This document shows, one piece after another, positions 34,452 to 43,274 of a DNA stretch of 59,558 bases (the first letter of the stretch is position 1; each line of letters starts with the position of its first letter). This DNA comes from JBBAFS01 sp041655255 (lineage in GTDB: Bacteria > Spirochaetota > Spirochaetia > Sphaerochaetales > Sphaerochaetaceae), in NCBI GenBank assembly GCA_041655255.1, contig JBBAFS010000003.1, positions 1-59,558 on the forward strand, written 5' to 3'. The notes under the pieces were generated by a model. It worked only from the letters and a program-made list of their open reading frames with translations, searched no databases and was not told where the DNA came from. The translations under genes and the position numbers were made by a program.

Positions 34452-34763
34452 TTACGCTTTAATATCTTCAATAGTAATCATTGAATATGATTGACGATGG
34501 CCATGTGTTCTTCGGTAGCCTTTTCGTCTCTTGTATTTAAATACTTTAACTTTTTTATCTCGAACTTCTTCGCCTAGTGTTGCAACAACTTTAGCACCTT
34601 TCACATAGGGGGTACCAAAAACAGTTTTTTCACCATCGGCAACAACTAAGACAGAATCAAATTCTATTTTTTCGCCAGGGGTTTGGTCAAATAGATCAAC
34701 TTTAAGCGTGGCACCTTTTTGTGCTTTATATTGCTTCCCTTTTATTTCAACAAGTGCGTACAT
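34452..34763 (-). CDS. rplU: 50S ribosomal protein L21
   Basis: This 103-residue protein matches L21 throughout: MYALVEIKGKQYKAQKG at the start and KVFKYKRRKGYRRTHGHRQ at about 73-91. TAAGGA precedes the ATG. It opens the rplU-rpmA-obgE-nadD-yqeK-lipoprotein-rsfS unit. No YsxB/ribosome-protease gene lies between L21 and L27, which fits the uncleaved L27 start. Confidence 0.97.
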   Translation of the reverse strand: MYALVEIKGKQYKAQKGATLKVDLFDQTPGEKIEFDSVLVVADGEKTVFGTPYVKGAKVVATLGEEVRDKKVKVFKYKRRKGYRRTHGHRQSYSMITIEDIKA

Positions 34764-34799
34764 GTTTCTACATCCTTACTTCAAAATTATGCAGTGTCA

Positions 34800-34829
34800 C
34801 TTATACCATAAACAGAGCGTTCGTGGCAA
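34800..34829 (-). promoter_or_regulatory. Promoter of the rplU operon
   Basis: The minus strand shows TTGCCA (34829-34824), an 18-base spacer and TATAAG (34805-34800), about 37 bases before the ATG. Confidence 0.55.
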
Positions 34830-34835
34830 GTGCTC

Positions 34836-36599
34836 CTACATCGACTCCAAAAATGGAATACCCACTAAATCATAGGCATTTTTAAAGACTTGTAGAACCA
34901 TTGAGACAAGGGTAAAACGTGCTTTAACTAATACTTTGTCCTCTAATTTGAGTATTGGGTACTCATGGTAATAACGACTAAATAAACGAGATAGATCATA
35001 CAAATATGTTGTCACAAGTGAGGGGTTTAACTCTTTAGCTGCTTGATCTACCACCTCGCTAAAAGAGGCTAAAAGAACCATTAACTCTCGTTCTTCACTT
35101 AACGATAAGCGTGAGGCATCAAATGCAATATCTGTATACTCTTCTTTCATCTGATTAAATGTTTTCACCATACTACTGATGCGAGCCCCCATGTACTGTA
35201 AGTACGGGCCAGTATTACCATTAAAAGAGATTGATTCGGCTGGATTAAAGACCATATCTTTTAATGGGTTTACTTGTAATAGATAGTAATTAAGGGCTCC
35301 TAAGGCGATAGCTTCACTTGTTTTGTCCACATCATCGACCATATCTTCTCGCTCTTTGGCTACAATTTCAGATCGAGCCAATTCACTTAATTGGTCTAAA
35401 AGATCATCAGCATCGACGACATTTCCCTCACGGCTTTTCATTTTACCATCAGGTAAGTTAACCATTCCATAAGCAAGGTGGTGTAACTGCTGTGCCCATG
35501 AGTAGCCAAGTTTCTTCAGTACATAAAATAAGACGGTAAAGTGATACGATTGTTCACTTGCTACCACATACGTCAATGAGTCAAAGGGCCAATCTTCGTG
35601 TCGGCTAATAGCTGTTCCAATATCTTGAGTGAGGTATAAGGATGTCCCATCTTTACGAAGTAAGACTTTTTTATCGAGTTTAATCTCTTCTAAATCGACC
35701 CAAATAGAGCCATCTTCCTCTTTATAAAAGATTCCTTTCTCTAGACCTTCTAAGACGATATCTCGGCCGAGGGTGTAGGTGTCACTTTCGTAGTAATAGC
35801 GGTCAAAAGAGACTCCAGTACGCTCATATGTTTCACCTATACCATCTAAAGTCCATCTGTTCATTTGTTCCCACAAATCTAAAACTTCAGTATCACCTTG
35901 TTCCCACTTTTTAAGCATCTGTTGTGCTAATGTTGTAGCTTCAGGATCCTCTTTTTCCCACTGGGCAAATTTGACATAGTAATCACCAACAAGATGATCT
36001 CCTTTAATTTTAGAGCTCTCAGGGGTCTCCCCTTTCCCATACTTTTGATACGCAAGCATCGATTTACAAATATGGACTCCCCTATTGTTAATCAGATTTA
36101 CTTTATGAACTTCAGCTCCATTTGCTTTTAATAATGCACTGATACTTTGACCTAATGCATCGTTACGCAGATGACCCAAGTGAAGTGGTTTATTGGTATT
36201 GGGACAACTAAATTCAACCATCACTCGTCTCCCTTGTAAGGAGTGTGTGTGCCCAAATTTCTCGCGCTTCTCATGTACGTGTTTAAAGAGATCATCTCCT
36301 AATACTTTAGAATCTAAAAAGACATTCACATAAGGGCCACTTGCGACAAGACGTCCAATGGGGCGTCCTTTTGAACTCTCTACTCGTTCAATAATGGTTT
36401 CAACGAGATTGTGTGGTGAAGTTCTAAAGAGTTTAGCGAAGGCGAAAAAAGGAAATGCAAGATCTCCTAAATCTGCTTTGGGTGGTTTTTGAACTACTAA
36501 GGAAATAGGTTTTTCAAGTTGTATATGTTGATCAGAGGCATACAAAGTCAACTCTTTTTCTAAGCACTCTCGCCACATCTGTTTATATTTCTCAATCAT
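34836..36599 (-). CDS. argS: Arginyl-tRNA synthetase
   Basis: This class-I synthetase of about 587 residues has an N-terminal Add-1 domain, the FSCPNTNKPLHLGHLRN signature (HIGH as HLGH, about 131-147), and a KMSKS-like segment at KMKSREGN, as is usual for ArgRS. The C-terminal DALR anticodon-binding domain begins at about 460 (GPYLQYMGARI). I prefer the ATG at 36599 because GGAGG sits 6 bases upstream. The TTG at 36602 would be one codon longer. Confidence 0.96.
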   Translation of the reverse strand: MIEKYKQMWRECLEKELTLYASDQHIQLEKPISLVVQKPPKADLGDLAFPFFAFAKLFRTSPHNLVETIIERVESSKGRPIGRLVASGPYVNVFLDSKVLGDDLFKHVHEKREKFGHTHSLQGRRVMVEFSCPNTNKPLHLGHLRNDALGQSISALLKANGAEVHKVNLINNRGVHICKSMLAYQKYGKGETPESSKIKGDHLVGDYYVKFAQWEKEDPEATTLAQQMLKKWEQGDTEVLDLWEQMNRWTLDGIGETYERTGVSFDRYYYESDTYTLGRDIVLEGLEKGIFYKEEDGSIWVDLEEIKLDKKVLLRKDGTSLYLTQDIGTAISRHEDWPFDSLTYVVASEQSYHFTVLFYVLKKLGYSWAQQLHHLAYGMVNLPDGKMKSREGNVVDADDLLDQLSELARSEIVAKEREDMVDDVDKTSEAIALGALNYYLLQVNPLKDMVFNPAESISFNGNTGPYLQYMGARISSMVKTFNQMKEEYTDIAFDASRLSLSEERELMVLLASFSEVVDQAAKELNPSLVTTYLYDLSRLFSRYYHEYPILKLEDKVLVKARFTLVSMVLQVFKNAYDLVGIPFLESM

Positions 36600-36622
36600 C
36601 AATTGCCTCCACGTACAGCATT

Positions 36623-36652
36623 ACTATAAGAAAAAGTAGCTCTTCTCTTCAA
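36623..36652 (-). promoter_or_regulatory. Candidate promoter of argS
   Basis: TTGAAG (36652-36647), an 18-base spacer and TATAGT (36628-36623) on the minus strand, about 24 bases before the ATG. The divergent cysE gene has TTGCAT (36661) and TAGTGT (36684) with 17 between. Confidence 0.45.
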
Positions 36653-36707
36653 GTGGCTTCTTGCATAGCTCTAAGCGTTGGTGTAGTGTCTAATCAAAGG
36701 ATACAGT

Positions 36708-37628
36708 ATGAAAGACATAGACTATCTCACAGGGCGTTATCTCAACTCATATCTCAAGAGTTTTGACCGTTTAGGTGAAGCAAATTTTATGAGTTTTAGA
36801 CCCATCCCATCGATGACAATCATCGAAGATGTGGTTGAGGATTTGATGGAACTCTTATTTCCTGGTCGTAGTGGGCGTCAAGTTATCTCACACGATGAGA
36901 TTCGCTCTTTAGTGAAATCATTGATGAGTCGAGTAGGAGAACAACTACAAAACCAGATATTCTTTGCGTTATATCATGAAAACCCTCTTAACTTAGCCGA
37001 TGACCAAACAGATGAGTATCATACTCAAGCCTACGATATCATTGAAAAATTATTTGAGTGTCTTCCACAGATGCGTATCATGATGAAACAAGATGCACAA
37101 GCTGCGTATGATGGTGATCCAGCTGCTACTTCCACTCGAGAGACTATTATCTCTTATCCAGGGGTTCGTGCTATTACGATGCACCGCGTTGCACACTTTT
37201 TATATGAGCATAACGTCCCCTTAGTTCCAAGAATGATTAGTGAGACAGTACATAAACAAACTGGTATCGATATTCACCCAGGAGCTCACATCGGAGAAAA
37301 CTTTTTCATTGACCACGGAACAGGTGTCGTAATCGGAGAGACAACTGTTATTGGAAATAATGTGAAGCTCTACCAAGGGGTAACCCTTGGAGCTTTAAGT
37401 TTTCCCAAAGATGAGCGTGGTGCTTTGATTCGAGGAACTAAGCGTCACCCGACATTGTGTGATGGGGTCACCGTCTATGCAAATGCTATTATTTTAGGTG
37501 ATGTGACCATTGGAGAACACACTGTTATCGGATCAAATACGTGGATTCGAACAGATATCCCCCCTAGTGTGATGGTTCAAAATGAAGAGGCTAAAACATT
37601 AATGAGAGAGCGTAAAAAAAGGGAATAA
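36708..37628 (+). CDS. cysE: Serine O-acetyltransferase
   Basis: It makes O-acetylserine for cysteine synthesis. The 306-residue protein has an N-terminal helical domain and a C-terminal left-handed beta-helix built from hexapeptide repeats (about 175-290). DIHPGAHIGENFFIDHGTG and GVVIGET carry the active-site His/Asp region, then KLYQGVTLGALSF and RHPTLCDGV. It resembles the longer bacterial/plant-type SATases. No cysK is adjacent. Its stop is directly next to that of the convergent AraC-type gene, with no space for a separate terminator. Confidence 0.9.
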   Translation: MKDIDYLTGRYLNSYLKSFDRLGEANFMSFRPIPSMTIIEDVVEDLMELLFPGRSGRQVISHDEIRSLVKSLMSRVGEQLQNQIFFALYHENPLNLADDQTDEYHTQAYDIIEKLFECLPQMRIMMKQDAQAAYDGDPAATSTRETIISYPGVRAITMHRVAHFLYEHNVPLVPRMISETVHKQTGIDIHPGAHIGENFFIDHGTGVVIGETTVIGNNVKLYQGVTLGALSFPKDERGALIRGTKRHPTLCDGVTVYANAIILGDVTIGEHTVIGSNTWIRTDIPPSVMVQNEEAKTLMRERKKRE

Positions 37629-38375
37629 CTACCGTTCTCCTATCTCTTTAATATATTCAGAGGGAGTAACTCCTGCATACCGCTTAAAGACTTTACTGAA
37701 GTAGTTGCTATCGTTAAAACCAAGAGCATCACTAATCTCTTTAATCGATGTTTTTCCATCTTCAAAATAGAGTTTTGCAATACCAACACGTTGCTTACTT
37801 ACATAAGCCGGAATGGACATTCCTGTCTCTTTTTTGAACTTTCTTGAGATGTGTGAAATGTGGGTATTATGCATCTGCCCTAGTTGCTCTATTCTCACAT
37901 CTTCGGTGAGATGAACAGCGAGGTACGTCACTATTTTACGAATCATAGGAGAGTAGCTATTTACCGAAAATTCTAACACTGCTCGAGTATAGTCGGTGGC
38001 AATCTCTTCGTATAAAAAGGTGTACAGGTAATCGACTGATGTCGCATTTTCAATCATTAAAGAATATTTATGTGACAAAGAATAGAGGTATAGAGCTTGC
38101 ACTCCCCCCTGTCGGGCAGAAAATCGACATAGAGCATTAAACGCTAGTAACTCATTTTTACACTCACGAAGAGACATGTGTTCACTTTGATTATCATTAC
38201 TTGTAGCATGAGGGAAGATAATCCGACGCTGTTCCAAAAGATCTTCAACCTTGTAAGGATTACTCCATTTCACTGCATGGAGAAGCTCTTGTTCTAACTC
38301 ATAACGTCGCTCTATTTCTACCATGTTTAAAGACTCTGTTATGTAGGGCCTTGTAAAATCAAATTTTTCTTCCAT
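37629..38375 (-). CDS. AraC-family transcriptional regulator
   Basis: The 248-residue protein has a C-terminal AraC/XylS domain (about 150-245) with two helix-turn-helix units: LGQMHNTHISHISRKFKKET and, after ISDALGFNDSNYFSKVFKR, the classic PSEYIKEIG end. The N-terminal 150 residues are helical and lack a recognisable cupin or receiver domain, so the signal is unknown. Similar stand-alone regulators in spirochaetes and Firmicutes control sugar or stress genes. A promoter with TTGATT-N17-TACTTT lies upstream. Confidence 0.85.
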   Translation of the reverse strand: MEEKFDFTRPYITESLNMVEIERRYELEQELLHAVKWSNPYKVEDLLEQRRIIFPHATSNDNQSEHMSLRECKNELLAFNALCRFSARQGGVQALYLYSLSHKYSLMIENATSVDYLYTFLYEEIATDYTRAVLEFSVNSYSPMIRKIVTYLAVHLTEDVRIEQLGQMHNTHISHISRKFKKETGMSIPAYVSKQRVGIAKLYFEDGKTSIKEISDALGFNDSNYFSKVFKRYAGVTPSEYIKEIGER

Positions 38376-38395
38376 CTCTCTATTCCTTTTCTCTT

Positions 38396-38424
38396 AAAGT
38401 ACCTTGTTTAGAGCCAAAAATCAA
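38396..38424 (-). promoter_or_regulatory. Promoter of the AraC-type gene
   Basis: TTGATT (38424-38419), a 17-base spacer and TACTTT (38401-38396) lie about 20 bases before the ATG, and AAGGAA is in the short leader. Confidence 0.5.
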
Positions 38425-38754
38425 GACAAATTTCCACTCTTAAGGCCTCTATGAGGCTATTCGGTGCTACTATTTACACATGTGCCCTAATCTTACCTTA
38501 TATATCAACTGTGCCAATGAAAGAACTTTTTTGATGATTGAATGATGTTTCAAGGCATAACATTATGCCGTGTTTAGACTGCTCTTGTAATTGTCTTATA
38601 AGAGAAACCGATGAGTTTTTCTGTTTTTCCGTAGAAATTGATACAAAACAAGTTAAAGAGTAGAAATTAGCATAAAGACAACTTTTTTCGTAGTGAATTA
38701 GCCTCTCAACTGTGTAAAAAGCAATTAATCCTACCATTGTTGTTCTTATTTCAA

Positions 38755-38760
38755 TATAAT
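38755..38760 (+). promoter_or_regulatory. -10 box placing lrp transcription at its ATG
   Basis: A perfect TATAAT ends exactly 6 bases before the ATG at 38767, so the expected +1 is the A of the start codon. The -35 is not convincing. Confidence 0.45.
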
Positions 38761-38766
38761 GTAGGT

Positions 38767-39201
38767 ATGAGTATAGATGAAATAGACAAATCGATTATCC
38801 AACAACTTAAGTCCGATGGACGAGTAACCAATAAGAAAATCGCAGAAACGTTAGAATTGTCTGAAGGGACAATTCGAAACCGCATTAAACACCTAGTTGA
38901 AAATGAAGCACTAAAGATAAAGGGTTTGACAAATCCTGAAAGTGAACCACATAAACAATATGTGTATGTCATGATTAAACTCTCTGGCAATAGAAATAGT
39001 ATTGAGGTAGCTCGAAAGGTTGCAGCACTAGAACCAATTAAATCAGTCTCTATTATTGCAGGAAGATACGATTTGGTTGCTGAGGTTTTTATTGAGACTC
39101 ATACATTAATTGATTTTCTTAATAGTGAGTTGTCACAAATCGAATCTGTATTAACAGTTGAGAGTCTTATGACTTTGAAGAATTTCAATAAATGGGTTTA
39201 A
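38767..39201 (+). CDS. Lrp/AsnC-family transcriptional regulator
   Basis: This 144-residue regulator has an N-terminal helix-turn-helix (IDKSIIQQLKSDGRV and KIAETLELSEGTIRNRIKHL, to about 50) and a C-terminal RAM ligand-binding domain (VYVMIKLSG to the end) that usually binds amino acids. I start it at the ATG at 38767; an upstream TTG frame covers the -10 box. Its stop overlaps that of the convergent asparaginase gene by 4 bases. Position next to asparaginase and the liv importer suggests it controls amino-acid uptake or degradation. Confidence 0.88.
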   Translation: MSIDEIDKSIIQQLKSDGRVTNKKIAETLELSEGTIRNRIKHLVENEALKIKGLTNPESEPHKQYVYVMIKLSGNRNSIEVARKVAALEPIKSVSIIAGRYDLVAEVFIETHTLIDFLNSELSQIESVLTVESLMTLKNFNKWV

Positions 39202-40241
39202 TAGGCTTCTCGATCTTCGCTTAACTCGCCACATAAGTTGGTCTCAAAAAGCCTGGAGATTTTCTTTATGTCCTTTGGATAGCGACTTAATAAGTAGCAT
39301 AATTTCATTACGGATGCTTCTAAAGTCATATCTTGACAACTCAAAGCTCCTAGTAGTTTTGCCTTATGGCCACTTTCATACATATTCAATGAAACACTTC
39401 CGTGGTGGCTTTGTGTTTGAATTGCAACAATACGATTACTCGCAATGATACGTTCGATAAAGGTAAGTAATCCATGTTCTTGATCTGTAGGCATATTCCC
39501 TACACCGTACGCACTGATAATGAAGGCCTGAATGTCTGAAGAAAGAAGGTCATCCAAATATTGTGGACGAAGACCAGGAAAGATAGGTAGCACAAACAGT
39601 GACGGCTTCAACTGGCAGAATGGTGAAAACTCTGTATTTTGCCGTCCTTGCGCTTTTACGTTGAATAAATTAAAGCTGATATTCATTCCAGCTTCTCCAA
39701 GTATCGGGAAGTTGGGGCTTTCAAAAGCCTCAAACTTCCATGTCGATACTTTAGTGGAGCGATTCCCTCTCAGTAGCCTGTTCCCAAAAAAGATAGCTAC
39801 TTCTTTAAAATTACTCGTTGCTACTTCAACACTATTAATAAGGTTACTTTTTGCATCTGTTCTAATCTGTATTGCTGGTCTTTGAGATCCTGTAAATATT
39901 ATTGGTTTATGTAAACCTTGTAACATAAAAGAGAGGGCACTGGCAGTATAGGCCATAGTGTCAGTACCATGTATAACAACATACCCATCTACATCACTAC
40001 AGCGATGAGCAATGAGTTGAGCTAATATATTGATATTATCTAAAGAGAGTTCTGCACTGTCGATTGTAAATGGAGACTCAATTTCCACATCAGCAAGTTG
40101 TGCTAACTCTGGAACCGATGAAAGAAGTGATGCGGCACTCGATTCATTTCGAGGCCTTCTTCTCCCATCTTCTTCAAGCATACCGAAAGTGCCACCTGTA
40201 TGTATAATCAATACTTTTTTTAGGATGATTCGTACCTCCAC
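39198..40241 (-). CDS. ansA: L-asparaginase, type I-like
   Basis: It hydrolyses asparagine to aspartate and ammonia, apparently in the cytoplasm as there is no signal peptide. The first active-site motif is HTGGTFGM (about 15-22) and the second VIHGTDTMAYTASAL (about 88-102). The 347-residue length fits AnsA. The start is odd: the GTG at 40241 has a poor site, while GGAGGT (40239-40234) sits 7 bases before an ATC codon at 40226 that would give the usual short N-terminus before KKVLIIHTGG. No ATG, GTG or TTG lies at that spacing. It overlaps the creatininase-family gene and is last in the liv unit. Confidence 0.85.
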   Translation of the reverse strand: MEVRIILKKVLIIHTGGTFGMLEEDGRRRPRNESSAASLLSSVPELAQLADVEIESPFTIDSAELSLDNINILAQLIAHRCSDVDGYVVIHGTDTMAYTASALSFMLQGLHKPIIFTGSQRPAIQIRTDAKSNLINSVEVATSNFKEVAIFFGNRLLRGNRSTKVSTWKFEAFESPNFPILGEAGMNISFNLFNVKAQGRQNTEFSPFCQLKPSLFVLPIFPGLRPQYLDDLLSSDIQAFIISAYGVGNMPTDQEHGLLTFIERIIASNRIVAIQTQSHHGSVSLNMYESGHKAKLLGALSCQDMTLEASVMKLCYLLSRYPKDIKKISRLFETNLCGELSEDREAY

Positions 40242-40969
40242 CCTTGCTTATCCATTCTTTGAACAAAATCAATGAGATAGTCAGTAAGGGCTTTTTTCAT
40301 AATCTTACCTTTCTCTTCTGTGGCCAAAGAGGGAACTCCACTTGCTCCATAATCGGTGATATCTTGGAAATTCCACACCAAATCAACCACTGGGTCATAG
40401 TCAGGCAACATCCCTTTCGCTTCAGAGAGATCACACAAATGAGGCACTGTTGCCATAGTAATTGACGTCTCCCCTTCTCCTCCATGACCAAGTCCATCCC
40501 ACACTCCTAAAGTGCCTTCTGGAATCAGTGGCTTAATTTTTGACCACCATGCTCCGAGCCAAGCCATATTCATATCAGGGAATTTTGTTTTCATATTTCT
40601 AATTGCGTATTCAATACAAGGAATATTTCCGTCATGACCATTAATAATCAAAACCTTACGAATATTCCAATGATAAAGAGAGTGAAGCACCTCATAAGCT
40701 ACTTGTCCTAAAGTTTCTAGACTGAGGGTGATACACATAGGTTTGTGTTGGTAATGTAGACTCATTCCATACCAAAGAGGAGGAACTACAAAAGTATGAT
40801 CTAATGCCTTAGCAACATCTAAAGCAATATCATATGGGGTGAAAACATCTGTACCAAAAGGGAGGTGAGAACCATGACTCTCTGTTGCTCCTAAAACGAA
40901 TATCGCTTTCTCATACTTCCCTTCAATAAAACTTTTTTCGTTTAGTTCTTCTAATTTTACAGTTTTCAT
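40220..40969 (-). CDS. Creatininase-family amidohydrolase
   Basis: This metal-dependent amidohydrolase of about 249 residues belongs to the creatininase family (creatinine, and diverse cyclic or linear amides). Metal-site motifs are ATESHGSHLPFGTD, NGHDGN (family form NGHGGN) and HGGEGETS (family form HAGExETS). Several hexapeptide loops match, but activity on creatinine itself is not shown. The start at 40969 has AAGGGA 8 bases upstream; the longer frame would run into the livJ gene. It lies between the liv binding protein and asparaginase, which suggests that an imported amide is degraded here. Confidence 0.82.
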   Translation of the reverse strand: MKTVKLEELNEKSFIEGKYEKAIFVLGATESHGSHLPFGTDVFTPYDIALDVAKALDHTFVVPPLWYGMSLHYQHKPMCITLSLETLGQVAYEVLHSLYHWNIRKVLIINGHDGNIPCIEYAIRNMKTKFPDMNMAWLGAWWSKIKPLIPEGTLGVWDGLGHGGEGETSITMATVPHLCDLSEAKGMLPDYDPVVDLVWNFQDITDYGASGVPSLATEEKGKIMKKALTDYLIDFVQRMDKQGWRYESS

Positions 40970-41000
40970 TTCATGTTCCCTTCTTACATATTTAGAATCA

Positions 41001-41026
41001 TATGTTGCTGCCGAAGCAGCAACATA
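41001..41026 (-). other. Intercistronic hairpin after the liv binding-protein gene
   Basis: An 11-bp perfect stem TATGTTGCTGC/GCAGCAACATA encloses TTCG on the minus strand, a very stable tetraloop. No T-run follows. It sits 17 bases after the livJ stop and probably protects or separates the abundant binding-protein mRNA from the two enzyme genes. Confidence 0.7.
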
Positions 41027-41042
41027 GTGGTACTGTTGTGTT

Positions 41043-42218
41043 CTATGGCCACCAAGTTTTGAGATAATCGAATTGACCGTTTTGAACACTAATAATTGCG
41101 ATTGGTTTTACAGGTACTCGTGTAGGACGTGTATAAGCAATACTTCCTGTAACACCTTGATAGTTCATTGTTTCACCTAATGCTTTTTGAAGAGCTTTCC
41201 CGTCGGTTGAACCAGCTCGTTCAATAGCATCGGCTATTAATCCAACAGCATCAAATCCACACGCTGCAAAAGCGTTTTCTGGATCACGACCAAACTCTTT
41301 TTTATATTCCGCAATAAAATCGAGTACTTCTGGTCGGTTATCTCCACGGTAGGTATGAGTTGAGAAGTAGACATCATTGGCATACCTGGGTCCTGGAACG
41401 GTAGCTACTAACTCAGTGTCATACCCATCTGCGCTAAGTATTGGGATGTTAATGCCCGCCTCTCTTATCTGCTTAACGGTAAGTCCAGCTTCATTTGGAA
41501 CTGAGCCTACGAAGACCGCTTCAGCATCTCTTGCATCTCTTAGTCGGGCAATATGAGCTGAAAAATCGGTATCTCCTGTTTGATAAAAAACCTCGTGAAT
41601 AATTGTCCCGCCTAACTCAATAAATCGTTGTTTAAAGAATTTTGAGAGGGCCAATGTAAAATCCATGGAATCGTCAGTCCAAATGACTACTTTCCTTACT
41701 CCAAGATCATTCCAAGCAAAATCGGCAATAGCATATGATTGGTCATCATCACCAAACGGAACCATAAAAAACATATCCCCAACCCACACAGGAAGTTCTG
41801 GGTGTGTTGCTCCTGAAGTGACAAATGGTCTGCCATTACTTTGGAAAATTGGGGCTGAAGCCATCACATAGGTAGTGTCTCCGTACCCTAACCCTGCGAC
41901 AACTCCATCTCCAATGGCTCTTCGTGCTTGAGTTGCAGCAGCTTGTTGGTCTGTCTGGGTATCATATCCAACAACTTCAATTTTCCTTCCACCTAAAATC
42001 CCACCTGCTTCATTAATTAATTTAGCTTTTAACTTAGCTCCATTTAACCCTGGTGCATCGATGGAAGAAAACCCTCCAGTTACGTTAAATAAACCAGCGA
42101 GTTTAATGGGGGCATCTGCTGCCTCTTTCTGAGCTCCGGCACTTACCATACTCATTGATAACATACTTACTAAGAGGATTAACACGATGATATGTGCCTT
42201 ATGTTTGTTTTTCGACAT
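41043..42218 (-). CDS. livJ: Branched-chain amino-acid-type substrate-binding protein
   Basis: This 391-residue periplasmic binding protein has a signal peptide (about 1-27, ending MSMVSAGAQKE). Peripla_BP_6 blocks include LAGLFNVTGGFSSIDAPGL, KLINEAGGILGGRKIEVVGY (20 residues) and AFAACGFDAVGLIADAIERAG. The LivJ class binds Leu/Ile/Val but also amides and urea. Because the operon also carries an asparaginase and a creatininase-type enzyme, an amide ligand is as likely as a branched-chain amino acid. It is the fifth gene of the liv unit. Confidence 0.82.
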   Translation of the reverse strand: MSKNKHKAHIIVLILLVSMLSMSMVSAGAQKEAADAPIKLAGLFNVTGGFSSIDAPGLNGAKLKAKLINEAGGILGGRKIEVVGYDTQTDQQAAATQARRAIGDGVVAGLGYGDTTYVMASAPIFQSNGRPFVTSGATHPELPVWVGDMFFMVPFGDDDQSYAIADFAWNDLGVRKVVIWTDDSMDFTLALSKFFKQRFIELGGTIIHEVFYQTGDTDFSAHIARLRDARDAEAVFVGSVPNEAGLTVKQIREAGINIPILSADGYDTELVATVPGPRYANDVYFSTHTYRGDNRPEVLDFIAEYKKEFGRDPENAFAACGFDAVGLIADAIERAGSTDGKALQKALGETMNYQGVTGSIAYTRPTRVPVKPIAIISVQNGQFDYLKTWWP

Positions 42219-42257
42219 AATGTACCTCCTACATTATTTTCTCATTGAGATTTCGTT

Positions 42258-43274
42258 TTACGAAATATCTCTTTGAGAATTGTTACGTAACAATTTTGGT
42301 TCCGACGTACCAAAAAGACCACGTACTCTGAATATCAACACAAGAAGTAAAGCAATTGAAATTATTATTTGACCAAGACCATAGAGGCCTAACATCTCTT
42401 CTAATGGACGTAAATATTCGATAAGCAAAGAGATTCCCCCTGCTGCGACTAAAGATCCTGTGATACTACCACTTCCTCCAATAACCACCATCACTACAAT
42501 ATTAAAAGCAAGTCCAACCGAGAATGAATCTGGAGTAATAACAGTTGTCAAATGGGCCCATAGGCCTCCACTAATTCCTGCAAAAAATGCACCAACAACA
42601 AAAGCAATCATCTTCATCGATGTGACATTTATTCCTAAGCTACTGGCTGCCATCTCATTTTCTCTCATGGCAAACAGAGCTCTTCCGAACGAAGAAAATT
42701 TAATTTTCCACGCAACATATACAGTGATTACTAAAAAGAGATAAATCCACCATATAGATGACTTAAAGGGGATTCCATTTAATCCTAAGGATCCACGAGT
42801 AAATTGTTCAGCATTTCTAAATACGACCCTCATGATAAAAATGGTACCAATTGTCGCAACACCTAAATAGTGACCTTTGAGTCGTAAAACAGGATACCCA
42901 ATAATGAAGGCAACCAAAGCAGCAAAGAGACCTCCTATAAGGATTGCTGGGAAAAACGGCCACTGTTGTACACTGAGCCACTGAGGTAAATTAGGAAGAA
43001 GGTGTATCTTACGAGCTGCTGGAAAGACTAATAATGCTGCTGTATACCCTCCAATTCCCATAAATGCAGGGTGTCCTAAAGAGAACAATCCCGTAAATCC
43101 ATTAGTAATATTTAAGCTTACTGCTAACATCATGTACAAAAAGATGAAGCTAATTACAGAAACTATATAAGGATTTAGCAATGTATCAGCAATAGCAACA
43201 GCAATAAGACCTATCACTCCTAAGATAAACAGTGGAGGAATTGGGACTTTACGTGTTCCAACTCTTATTCTCAT
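42258..43274 (-). CDS. livM: Branched-chain-type ABC permease LivM
   Basis: This 338-residue membrane protein has about ten hydrophobic helices. LivM signatures are SLNITNGFTGLFSLGHPAF, GYPVLRLKGHYLGVATIG and the cytoplasmic GRALFAMRENEMAASSLGIN. The C-terminus ends in a short polar tail. It overlaps livH by 4 bases (ATGA). There is a 39-base gap to livJ. Confidence 0.9.
   Translation of the reverse strand: MRIRVGTRKVPIPPLFILGVIGLIAVAIADTLLNPYIVSVISFIFLYMMLAVSLNITNGFTGLFSLGHPAFMGIGGYTAALLVFPAARKIHLLPNLPQWLSVQQWPFFPAILIGGLFAALVAFIIGYPVLRLKGHYLGVATIGTIFIMRVVFRNAEQFTRGSLGLNGIPFKSSIWWIYLFLVITVYVAWKIKFSSFGRALFAMRENEMAASSLGINVTSMKMIAFVVGAFFAGISGGLWAHLTTVITPDSFSVGLAFNIVVMVVIGGSGSITGSLVAAGGISLLIEYLRPLEEMLGLYGLGQIIISIALLLVLIFRVRGLFGTSEPKLLRNNSQRDIS

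Larger units (their letters stand above)
38376..38766. other. 391-base divergent intergenic region
   Basis: This region separates the AraC-type and Lrp/AsnC-type genes. It contains the AraC-gene promoter (38396-38424, minus) and the -10 of lrp at its right end. A small GCCTC/GAGGC stem (38444-38457 area) and a TCTTATAAGA palindrome (38594-38603 area) are also present. A 79-codon minus-strand frame (38498-38737) has no ribosome site or family resemblance and I do not accept it. No RNA gene was recognised. Confidence 0.5.

Noticed and set aside
38498..38737. 79-codon open frame on the minus strand in the AraC-Lrp gap
   Set aside because: It has no ribosome site, no family resemblance, and covers promoter-like sequence.
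40970..41089. Longer N-terminus for the creatininase-family enzyme
   Set aside because: It would run into livJ and the hairpin; AAGGGA and the conserved start favour 40969.
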